A stretch of 64,000 bases of DNA from Paramecium sonneborni (lineage: Eukaryota; Ciliophora; Oligohymenophorea; Peniculida; Parameciidae): positions 62,001 through 126,000 of the forward strand of contig CAJJDN010000015.1 in assembly GCA_905182985.1 (NCBI GenBank), given 5' to 3'. The number at the start of each line of letters is the position of its first letter. Positions within the stretch are counted from its first letter, which is position 1. Made by a program: the position numbers and the translations under genes. Of the stretch, positions 53,557 through 64,000 are shown piece after piece. The notes beneath the pieces were generated by a model. That model made no database searches and was not told where the DNA came from. It saw only the letters and a program-made list of their open reading frames with translations.

Positions 53557-55891
53557 TCATTTCTTTTTTTTCCCTTTCTTTGTAGATTTTTTTGGTTTTA
53601 CTTTATCAACATTCTTTTCAATTTATTCTAATTATTATTTTTCAATTTCAACCTTCTCCTCTGCTATTACCTATTATTACTATTAAATCTACTATTCCTT
53701 TTCAACCTAATTATTTTATTCAAATTATTATTTCTATAATTTCATTAATTCATCTCTTAATTATACTGTCTATTTCTCAATCTCTTCCCCTTTCATTTTC
53801 TTTTCTGCTATTCCATCTTCCAATTTTTATTATTCATCCTTAAATTTTTACTCTTAAGTATCTAATTCCTTTTATAATCTCTCAAATTCCTATTCTAATT
53901 CCTTTCTTTTCTAATATACAACCTAATAATCATTTCTTTAAGTTTCTAACTCCTATTATTTTAATTATTTTGATCTCTCAAAATCAGCTTACTTGTCTTC
54001 TATATTCTTTTTCTTCTTCTCTATCTAATTTAATAAATCAGTAATTCTCTCTTATAATCCAGCTCTTTTACCTTACTCCTACTATTTAATTCTCTCCATC
54101 TCCACTATTACTTATTATTTCTTATCTTCTATCTACAATATTTCCTTCTCTAATGATGATAATTTATCTTTTGCTATCTATATTTTCTTCTATTCATATT
54201 TTAATCTGTATATCTCAGTTCTAATCTTACTTGGCTCCTTCTCTTCTAATATCTTTTAATTTCTCAATAATATTTTTTATATCCTATTCAAACAACATAA
54301 TGATAATCTATTTCCAGTTACTTATAAATCTATTATCACTTAATTCTTCTCTACTATCTCCAATATTAATTTCTCTACTTTCTCACTTATATAATTATCA
54401 TTTGCCTTCAAATGAGTAAAATTTGTAGATTCTCCTATAAATGTTAAAAATGTCATAAACTAATTTATTCTATTTTATATTATATACCCCTTAATCTGCA
54501 ACTCTACTTGATGATACATCCAGTTTCTCCATTATTCTATTATTACATAACATTATCATTGATTCATCTCCTAATAAATTCTTTGATAAATTTAAAATCT
54601 TTATCTAACTATTCGGTAATACATCTGCCAAATATCTTATCCCATCAGGTGTTATATCATTCAAAGATAAATCTAATTCTGATAAAGATTCACTTTCATA
54701 TATTGCAGCTGACAAAACCTATAATCCTTCATCTCTTATTTGATTCCCTCTCAAATTTAATGAAACCAATCCAGATTATTATTATATTATACCATTTGCC
54801 AAAAATTCTACTCCTTTTGGACCTAAATCATTAAATTCCAAATTTAATCTCTTTAATGTCCTATTATTCATCAAATAATCCTAAAACTTAATTGTTGGAC
54901 GTATATTATTCTTAGATAAATCCAAAGACTCTAAATTTTATCCATTCATTAAAATTGTTTCTATTCCTGCTATTTTTAAATCATTTTCTGCTATCTTTAA
55001 ATGCTTTATGCTCTAATTAGTTTTCAAAGCTTATCCAATAAATTCTCCACCAGCTGTTGTTATTACATTATCCTACAATTTTAATGTTTCAATCTTTTTA
55101 TTTGACAATAACAATTAAGCTATATGTTTTGCCCCTTCAAACCCTAATGCATTTTTCCTTATACTCCCTTCCAACACTCCTAAATCTAAAGATTTCAATG
55201 TTTAATTCTTGCATAGATCATCTATTATTTATCCTAACCCAATGTGACTTATCATATTCGAAGCTAAATTCAAATTCTTTATTTATGAATTAGCCAATAA
55301 AGTTTTTATTGAATGAACTGCATAATCCCCTAATGTATTATCTGCTAAATTTATTGTTGTTTAAATAGGCTTTTAATTTGCTAAGGCTATCAAAGTTGTA
55401 ACTCCTAATCTCATTGAATATAAATTCAATACATCTGGAAACTTTTTAGAATTGATCTTATTGAATTCCTCTTTGAATATTTTTGCCTAAATATTATTTA
55501 TTCATACTCTTTCTATTGATACTGTCTCACCTGTATCATGACATCTTGCATTAAATAATTCTGCTTGCAATTCATCCAAAACCAAAAATGCAGGATTTTT
55601 CTAAAATATCTAAGGCAAATTCGATGGATCACCACCATATGCTATCACCTTTTATTATTTTAAAAACTCAATTTCTTTCGTATACTCATTTGTTGCCAAT
55701 TTTGGCTTTGCTGTTTAAGGTCTCATTAATTTTTAATTATAATAAACATTTTTATAATATTTTAAGAATCAATATTACTAGTCTCATATATCTATTATAT
55801 TCCTCATAAACTTTAATTCTTTCTCATATTTTTAATTATTCTATTACTGCCAATATTCCTAATTTTATAATTGATCAAATCATATACTCAT
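53557..55891 (-). CDS. RI-type leucine-rich-repeat protein with coiled-coil tail
   Basis: After MRPQTAKPKLATNEYTKEIE (ATG at 55724-55726) and a 21-nt intron come about ten ribonuclease-inhibitor-type LRRs, for example QTTINLADNTLGDYAVHSIK, IKNLNLASNMISHIGLGQ, LKSLDLGVLEGSIRKNALG, SLNLRGNQIRDEGLQVLSA and SELDLSLNDITPDGIRYLAD. A basic coiled-coil C-terminus ends VDKVKPKKSTKKGKKKK. Proteins of this build (for example the TCTE1/LRRC34 class) occur in axonemes, but the repeat is generic. Upstream exons to about 55891 (ATG AGT ATA then TGA in frame) may exist but could not be joined. Confidence 0.8.
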
Positions 55892-56303
55892 TGTGTTTAT
55901 ATATATGAAATAAATTTTAAATCTATCTTTATATATAGTATAAATCCAACTTTCTTTTTAAATTCACTTAAATAATTTAATTTTGTATAATATTAATTTT
56001 CTGGAAGAATAATAATCATTAATTTATTATTAATTCACAAATTTGTTTAACTAAAAATTGTATAAAAAATTTCTTATTAGGTATCATTAAAGTTAAGTGT
56101 TAAGAAAGATTTAATTAACAAATCTAATAAATAAAATATTTAATAAATTTTAAATAAAAAATAAAAGAATTTTATATTGTTTTTTATTCTAGTCACTTTA
56201 ATGGATAAGGATAGATGATTTGGATTGATTATAAAGATTTATAATGTTAAGGTTAAATGATAAAATTAATTATATAATATTTATTTCAATAATAATTGTA
56301 AAA
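55892..56303. other. Intergenic
   Basis: About 410 bp of AT-rich DNA between two minus-strand genes; should hold the promoter of the LRR gene and the 3' end signals of the SPT6 gene. No gene seen. Confidence 0.5.
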
Positions 56304-59300
56304 TCACCAATCCATTTGTTGTTTGTCTTCAATTTTAGTTTGGAGCTGATTCTTTTTAGTAGAAATTTTTTCTCTATCCCTACTATTACTTCTATCTCTT
56401 CTAGAATTAATTAATTTAGGGCAAAATTTTTTGATATGTCCATTTTATTAACAATTATGACATTCCACTAAGAAAATTAATAGAATTAAAATTTACTTTT
56501 AGAGTCTCTTCCTGTTGTTCTGGATTAGTCTCTAGTTTATTTACATTCATTTGCATTATGTCCACGCTTATTACATTTGGAACAATTAATATTATCTAAA
56601 AAAATAATAATAAGAAATATAAATTACAGGAAGAATCTTCATTTTTGACTTTTTCTTCTTTAGTTTTTTCTTTTTTGACTTCCCATTAGTAATTTAATTG
56701 TTTTATTCTATCATTAGCCTCTGGAATTGGTGGTTTAGTTCTTTTAACATAATCTTTATATTCTTATGTTCTAAAGTTTTTTTTAAACCATAAGATTAAA
56801 TCTTTGAGATTATTTTACATAACAGAATGAAAACTAAGACCTTCAGGTTTAACTTTGATATATTCTTTTTCAACTTTATGTTTTTATTTCATGTACATAA
56901 GTACAATATATTATGGTGCTTTATCAGTAACACAAAATCCATAAGGTATAATTTCTTCATCTCTTTCTTTGTCTTCTCTAAGTTTTTTTTCTAATTAATC
57001 CATTTTAAAATTATAGAATTTTTTATTATTAACAACAGCTTCCATATGTAGATTACAAGGTGTAATATAGTTTTCATAGATTTCATCAAAAGATTCATAA
57101 GTTTTGCCATTCAAAACAAGTTAAGGTCTATAACTTTAAGCAGATTTCAATTCTTAAACATAGAGATGAGCAATAACACCTTCATGGAATTTCCAGGTAA
57201 TAGTTAAATGATCTCTAAGTCTTTGATTAGGTCTAATAATATATTCTCCAATAGGTTAACTTTCAATATATTCGAGAGCACCTTTAAGTAATACTTATTT
57301 AAACTTAGGATGATTAATATTTCTAAGAATTAATTTTTATTATTGTTTTTATTTATTTGGCATTTAATCTAACGGTATAGTAGATTAATCAAATTCTTTA
57401 AATTTACTTTAATCAAATGTTTATATAACTTTGTTACAATAATCATCATAACAAATATTTGTATAAGGCCAAGGATCATATTTAGGTGGTTTAAGATATT
57501 CTTAATCCCATCTTTGCCAATCCGCTTTTAAGGATAATTCAATTATTAGTATATTTATACTCTCATTTTTATTATTATTTTCTGTTGCAGGTATTCTTTT
57601 TACAAATGCTTTAATAATTTATCCAATACCAAATTCTTATTATAACATATCTTCTTTTCGAAGAGTACCACATAAACCATTATCTGAAAGTTTTATTAAC
57701 AATTTATCACTGTCCTTACTCTTATCTTTACTTTCAAGTTTTTTAGTTATTTAACCTTAAACTATACTATTCTTACGGAATGTATATGGTGATTCTTAAG
57801 TTATAGCATAAAATATTTCAGAATTACTCATTTCTTTGTTGGCAGTATCAAATTTATATAAAAAGGGATTTGTTAATTCTTCTTTCATAAATTAAGCTAC
57901 TAAAGTGAATTTTTCAGTTCCATCTTTTTATTCTCTTTATTTAGCCCAATCTTCTAATTGAAGATCTTCCATTTTTTAAGGTTAACTCATTAATTATCTT
58001 ACAATAGTATTTTATTTATCATCTCTTCCACCAACTTCTAATGCACATTTAGCTATATGAACAGCATCTGAATACATTTTAATTTATAATCTTGTTATAT
58101 CCAAAGGTTGAATACCTCTCTATATTTTAATAAATCCTTAAACATTTTTAAATACTACTTTTTTAAGAATCTAAGTCTTAAGAATATCCTATCTTTAGAT
58201 TTAAATATATTCCTTTTAATCTTATTCTAATTTTTAATAAATGAGTCTTTCATCTTCGTAATTATTATTAAATAAACTCTTACTCAATAAACCTTTAACC
58301 ATACTCAATAAATGTTATGCTTATCTTCTTCCAAGGCCATTAACAAATTAAATTTGATCTGCTAAATGTTTATGCAAAGCACAATCAACTAAATCAACTC
58401 CAACTTAATTTACAATTTCAGTAGCGGTCTATTTAAGTGCATCTAATAAAGACTATTAACTCACCATTGATTATAAAGGATGTAAATTTAAATGTAAACA
58501 TCCATTTTTATCAATAGAATCACTCCACAAATTAAGAACTTCAGCCATTGGATTAAGTTTATATCTTGCTAAAGATATAGCTTCCTTAAGTATGGGCGGA
58601 ATATCTGGTAATTAAGAATTACTCTTTTCACTCATACTGTAAATTCTAGAGATTTATGAATCTGCTAATGTTATCCAAACAGATGATGTTTATTAATATT
58701 TTTTACGTAAATCAACTCTTAATCTTAAACAATCAGAATGATTTGCTGATATAACAACAAGATCTGGTTTATATTTTTCAAAGAAATTATCAAGTAATGC
58801 TTATTCTTTTCTAATTTATTCTATCATATCAGATCTTCTTTCATCTTATGCTAAATAATTAAATATTTATAAAGTTTATTATTCTCCTTTATAATCAATA
58901 ATTGACATTCCAATATATTTTTTTTAGATTGAACAATCTTGAGAATAAGCTTTAAGTACTTTAACATCAGTTTATTCTAAACCAATAACAAGGGACATAA
59001 TTTTAACATCTGGATTATTAGTTGATTAGATTTATTAATTATTTGCAACTTCATTATTATGAGGTTATTTATTAATTAGTTATTTAAATTTCTATTAACA
59101 CATTTTAATAATATGTTTAGAAGAGACTAATTATAATTTATATTTAATTTATCCTTCTAGAATAGGATACCATATTTCTTATAAGATACCTCTAAGAATG
59201 AGATCTCTAATTCTCATAATACTTTCTGGTTCTTTATCATCAATTTTAACAAATTTATCATATAACAATACCATAATATCATCTCTTGGGAATTTCTCTT

Positions 59301-60841
59301 TTTTATGATCTTTCTCTTTAGAAATAGTAAAATTAATTTAAATATATCCTAATTATTCTGCTCTAAGACATTACATCCAAGTTTAATCTTCCATATATTT
59401 ATATTATCTATATTTAATTCTTTTAACAGGATAGAAATAACTTACAGCAGTAATTTCCCTATTACCTAATTAAGTTGGTTCAGTAGATATAAGGAGATGT
59501 TCTCTATAAATTTGACTAATAAAGTTTCTGATAAATGGATGATGATACAATTCCATCATCAAATATTTTTATAATAACTTGATATATTCAGTACTAGAAT
59601 TATAAAATTTAGATTCTGAATTATCTTATTAGTGATTCAATAACTCTTCTTTATCTTAAATAATCTTTCTATCCAATTAAACACTCCTTCCTTATAATTT
59701 AATAAAGAATTCATCTGATGTGTAACAAAATTTCAATGCTGTTTCATCTACTTTCTATCTAATATATTCCAAAATTGCCTTCTCTTTTGAATGAGGTTTC
59801 TTCCTTGTATTCAAACTTAAATTCTATAATTCTTACTACATATTATTAATCTTTATATTCAATAATTCTTATTCCTACTCTATTGATTAACCAGAATTCA
59901 TTCTCTATTGTAATTTCTAATTCTCTCTCAATAATTCCTATTCTAAAAACACTCTTTTTTTGCAATTATCTTTCAACATTATATAATCTATGTAATCTTT
60001 TAAATCCTATAATTCTTCAATCTCTTTTGCTTTCTATAAGTAAATATTAGCTGTATCTTTTTATATTTAATAATCTCCAGATATTTGATCTATTAATTTA
60101 GATATTCTATTCTTAAAATTACTAAAATTTTCCCATTCATAATCCAGTTCTCTGATTTTCCAGTAATGTTCTAATTAAAATGCTTATGTTATTAAATGGC
60201 GTTTATATGTATATATATACATTATGTCTAAATTCTCCTTTCTATAAAAATCTAAAATCAGTTTAATTCCAACCAAAATATCTGGTAAGTTTTTTAAATC
60301 AAACTATGAATACATTCTCTCTCCTATCCATTTCAATTATTATTCTGATGCTTCCTCTCTTGCATTCTATAATATTTATCCATTTGTCATTTTCATATAT
60401 GATAATTATATTGATTCTGGCACATCTTATTTTAATATCTCTTCATCAATTTAATTCAAAAATGCCAACTCTCTCTAACTAGGATCAAACAATTTATTTA
60501 TTAATTCATTCTATTCATTTTCATCTATTCCCTCTACTGAAAAAGCCTCTTACTGTTGATCTCCTTGTTCCTCTTCCTATTCCACTTCCTCATCATCGTT
60601 TTATATTCTCTATAATCTTCCTAATTTTGATTCCCTTTAATTCTCATTTATTAACATTATATCATCATCTGATAATTCTGCATCATATGATTCATCAGCC
60701 CTTTAACTATTTACATTATACTTACACTTCTTATCCTTCCTCATCAATATCTTCATCAGAATCAACTACAAAACCATCTTTCTAATAATCACTTACTTCT
60801 TCCTCTTCAGATGATTCTACTTTTTATTTCCCTTTTCCCAT
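56304..60841 (-). CDS. SPT6: Transcription elongation factor SPT6 with two C-terminal CCHC zinc knuckles
   Basis: Histone chaperone and elongation factor that travels with RNA polymerase II. An acidic N-terminus (ESSEEEEVSDYQKDGFVV, VDSDEDIDEEGQE) is followed by the long helical core, a YqgF-like part (PDLVVISANHSDCLRLRVDL), and HhH/S1-preceding conserved blocks (LHLNLHPLQSMVSQQSLLDA, NQVGVDLVDCALHKHLAD, QFVNGLGRRQAQHLLSMVKG). The tandem SH2 region has EIIPYGFCVTDKAPQYIVLM, YIKVKPEGLSFHSVM and LILWFKKNF. After the SH2 come two zinc knuckles, CSKCNKRGHNANEC (56543-56584) and CHNCQQNGHIKKFC (56421-56462), then a basic tail ending DKQQMDW. Knuckles are not part of the usual SPT6 layout. Introns include 56468-56496 and 56596-56627. 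Confidence 0.93.
56421..56462 (-). other. CCHC zinc knuckle 2 of SPT6
   Basis: Encodes CHNCQQNGHIKKFC, a perfect CX2CX4HX4C spacing. Separated from knuckle 1 by a 29-nt intron. Confidence 0.9.
56543..56584 (-). other. CCHC zinc knuckle 1 of SPT6
   Basis: Encodes CSKCNKRGHNANEC, perfect CX2CX4HX4C spacing, in the exon following the SH2 region. Confidence 0.9.
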
Positions 60842-61838
60842 TTTTAATAAATTAATGCTTTTTTTATAAATGCTACTTCAATTTATATTACTAAACTTTT
60901 ACACTCATATTAATTTATTTTTTATCCAAAAAAAACAACATCTAACATCTATTCTTATCTAAAAGTATCTCATATATTAATCATTCTCTAATCCTCTTTC
61001 AAAAAACACTCTAAAACTTATTATATTTATTTATTCATTTTATTACTAATTATTACTATATATATTTAATTTTTCAACTCTAGAACATTATATTCATTAA
61101 ACTTATTATCAATTCAAACAATCCAATCATCATAAGAAATACTTCAAGTATATCATTTATAAAGACTCATTCATTCAGGTAGATACCTTAAATGCTTGTA
61201 TTAATTGAATCTTCAAATTCAGACATTACATTTAATTTATTCATTCATTAATCTATTCCTCTAAAAAATGCTATCAAACTTAGGAATTCAGAAAAAATTC
61301 ATTGTAATCCAATTTTTTCATAATTATAAAAATAAACTTTCAATCAATGAATAATGAAGAAATCTTTTAACTTAAATAATTATTTCCTTATTGCAAAAAA
61401 ATATTCATGATTTACTATCAAATATATGTAACAAAAATTAAGAACTAACTTAAATAAAAAAGTTTTTATCATTTATCATCCTAATTATTAAATTTAAGAA
61501 ATTCAATAAGATCAAGAATATTGCAATATCAATAAAACTAAATTTATCTAAAGTTAATTAGATATTTGGAGAAAAATAACGATTCATATGAATTATGTGA
61601 AAAATCTGATCATAGTTGAAACTATTTAAGTGATATACTTTTCAAGTTGAAGAGTAAATGTTACTAAAACTGATAATAATAAAATAAGCTCTACTACGAT
61701 AAAATCCTTAGATGCATAAGACAGATTATCGAAGACAAATCGCGTGTCTTATTATTGAAATAATAATTAATTAGATATTCTGTTGTTTAATTTAGGCAAG
61801 TCTTTTTCATTTAATTAATACAATAAATATTTTCTTTT
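60842..61838. other. Longest intergenic region in the window
   Basis: About 1 kb between divergent genes. Extremely AT-rich with TGA frequent in all frames. A small inverted repeat AAGACA...TGTCTT with a 7-base loop lies at about 61733-61751. No RNA gene recognised. Confidence 0.5.
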
Positions 61839-64000
61839 ATGATTCCAAATAATAATACTAAATAATCTTTCCAAGACTTGACAAAAAAGATTATATTAGC
61901 TACCAATATTCTCGTTAATAAGATTGAAATTAAGGCGCACGAATATTAGACTTTTTGGGAATTACTTAATGAAGGTTAGGATAATGCTTCTATTTATGTT
62001 CTTGAATTATTAAAAATTATTGATTAAACTGAATATAAAAGAAAAAAAGAACCATATAGTTTAGAAAGCTTACTAGCTACTTTGTTAACTATTAGTATGT
62101 TTAAAAATGTTGAAAATGTTAAAAAATAAAAAGATTTTAAGGAAGTAAAATAAAACTGGGATCATCATATTGTTAGCGCTCATAAAAAATAATAATTAAT
62201 GAATCCTTATTCTATATCAATAGTGTGTAATTTACACTTTATTTTTGAATCTTAATAATAAGAAGATACAAATTTTACAGGTTTCTTAATAGGTGCAGTT
62301 GCATTTATGCCTGATTTATTTAAAGTTGCGAAGCCAGAAAATATTGAACTAATGTATGATTCTTTGAAATAGCATTATTAATTGGTTGAGTAATATGGTA
62401 AAACAGTAAGAGTTAAAAATGATTCTTTTTATAATTTATTATTGGATGAAAGATTTGATCTACAAGAAACTGGAGAATTTATGTTTTGCTATGAATATTT
62501 AATTAAACAAATAAGAACTAAATATAAAAAATCAAGCAGAGTTTATTATGATTCACTATTAAAATATTTTAAGATGATTCCATTCATAGCTTAAGATTTT
62601 CCAGAATAAGCTGAAAAATCTGCATTATCATTATTACATATGACAAAATAATTGATTACGTTTTATTGTTGTGAAAGTGTTGATCTTTTGAAATCACTTC
62701 TTAATTAAATAGAAATATTTAGAAGATGGCCATTTCCAGTAGGAGTAATGGCAAATGAATTAGTTTAGATATTATATTAAGAATAAAAATCAAGAGGAAA
62801 TGGATATAGAATGAAGATTAGAGAAGAAATTCCATAAGTTGATTTTTTAGATGATGATTAATTTTAAGATATTCAAGAATAAAGTAGTTTAGAATAATAG
62901 ATTCCTATATCAGGATTGGCTTAACCAAAATAAGAATAATAAATATTATCTGTCTATGTGTTTTATGAAAATAGATAAAATAATGCAAATAATGTATTAT
63001 AATATGCACAATTTGTTTTAAGAAATAAGAATCCAAATAATTCTTAATTATATACTGCAAATAGTCTAAGATGTTATATTTGTGCTTAAATATTGCAATT
63101 TTATCAAAAAAAAAATGTATGATTATTCATAATTAGTTCAGTAAGGGAAAAATCCTAGTCCTCAATTATCAGCATTTAAAGAAGTAGATATATTTAATTT
63201 ATATTGTAAATTGCTGACAATAGTTGAGAAATGTGACAATTTGGATTCTATAGCTGACATAGAATTAATATATGAAAATGCTTTTGATGAAATAACCAAA
63301 GAATTGATAAAGCATAGTTAAGAACCAAATATGAATTAAAAAGAAGTTTAGGCAATAATGAATAATTAAGTAATTAATTTGTATTTAATTTTTAGTTATC
63401 AATTCCTGATTTTCCTTTGTTTTATTTTCATAATGTAATGTAAAAAAGTTTTAGTTTTACTGCTCCAAAGCAATCTTTTTTAAAATTAGATTAAGGATAG
63501 TTCATGGCTCCAAATTAATTAATTAAAGAATTTATTTAAAGAGCTTATGATAATTATATGCCTCTTCATACAGAACCATTAAGATTATTAGTAGTAGGAT
63601 CAGATGCAGAATTATTTGAAGTATGTATGTTACTAGGAGAAATATATTTAAAGGATCCATTTTTATTGAGAACTTTGGATATTAGAGTTTTTATTGTTCC
63701 AACTAAAGATTGTGCTTTAGCATAGTTTCTTGCAATAAAAGATCCATGGTATTAAAGATATCTTTATTTACCATTTATGGAAGATATTCTGATTCCGAAA
63801 TTAGAATCTATTAAAGAAGATAATAATAAATATATTTAAGAAGGCAATAAAGTACTAGGTTAATTGCCTTTAGAATAAAAAGCTTGGTGTTTAAATACAT
63901 ATTTAAGAGAAGGGAATAGAGCATATAATGTGAGAGTTTATAAATTAAAGATCTTTTAAAAAAACTTAAGTTATGGAGGAATAGCAATGACAGAGTAAAT
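61839..64000 (+). CDS. Large unrecognised protein, truncated by window end
   Basis: Starts MIPNNNTKQSFQDLTKKIIL and continues to the window end without a stop after two introns (GTATGATTATTCATAATTAG at about 63117-63136, and one ending TTTTTAG before LSIPDFPLFYFHN). The N-terminal half is helical (SLESLLATLLTISMFKNV, GAVAFMPDLFKVAKPENI). The last visible part has LRLLVVGSDAELFEVCMLL, TLDIRVFIVPTKDCALAQFL and IKDPWYQRYLYLPFMEDIL. That last block recalls the LVVGxD...IPLGxxPVAxYL pattern of the PACS C-terminal domain, but the likeness is weak. No membrane segment seen. Confidence 0.6.

Noticed and set aside
53592..55809. Several plus-strand hydrophobic ORFs in a row
   Set aside because: They are the complement of the Leu-rich minus-strand LRR gene; low-complexity hydrophobic sequence is the expected antisense of Lys/Glu/Asn codons in AT-rich DNA.
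60842..61838. Possible non-coding RNA in the longest intergenic region
   Set aside because: Only a 6-bp stem hairpin near 61740 is visible; no conserved RNA motif or GC-rich island supports a gene.

Overview
The window reads as macronuclear DNA of a ciliate, most likely an oligohymenophorean close to Paramecium. It is very AT-rich. Real genes are broken by TAA and TAG in the standard code but open up when both are read as glutamine and only TGA as stop. The code is anchored by conserved positions: TAA gives the Gln of RPGQSGRADGY in ribosomal protein S8 and of GVQYHPEF in CTP synthase. Introns are tiny (about 20-36 nt, rarely longer), begin with GT, and end in TAG, CAG or, unusually often, AAG. 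Intergenic gaps range from a few bases to about 1 kb. I cannot name the species.

Layout. 0.2-13 kb: a Gln-rich coiled-coil protein, an SR-type splicing factor, an EF-hand protein, a coiled-coil protein, CTP synthase, a ciliary-type LRR protein whose start lies 11 bp from the CTP synthase start, and another coiled-coil protein. 13.1-23.7 kb: a giant inositol-trisphosphate/ryanodine-receptor-type calcium channel, disrupted by a 1,111-bp exact duplication around a single N. 24-29.5 kb: a casein kinase 1-like kinase, two unrecognised proteins (one multi-pass membrane) and a small protein. 28.9-31.3 kb: a second exact duplication (1,182 bp) around a single N, carrying an EF-hand gene twice. 31.6-38.4 kb: an AGC kinase, a TPR-like protein, a coiled-coil protein, an alveolin-type epiplasmic protein and a tubulin glutamylase-type TTLL enzyme. 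39-51.6 kb: a coiled-coil protein, an SCP/FCP-type phosphatase, a CCZ1 homologue, a RING-finger membrane protein, a SHIPPO/ODF3-type protein, four small or coiled-coil proteins, ribosomal protein S8 and two small genes. 52.3-61 kb: a GILT-type thiol reductase, a small protein, an RI-type LRR protein and SPT6 with two C-terminal CCHC zinc knuckles. 61.8 kb to the end: a partial unrecognised protein.

Together the genes are ordinary eukaryotic housekeeping plus a good share of cortex, cilium and calcium-signalling genes (alveolin, TTLL, ODF3-like, LRR, EF-hand proteins, IP3R-type channel). There is no operon logic, no CRISPR, no tRNA or rRNA that I could recognise, and no mobile element. Exon joins were worked out by hand, so starts and some internal introns are approximate where stated. 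The most noteworthy points are the AAG 3' splice sites, supported by alignment to kinase, channel, phosphatase and TTLL families, the zinc knuckles on SPT6, and the two duplications, which look like uncollapsed contig overlaps.
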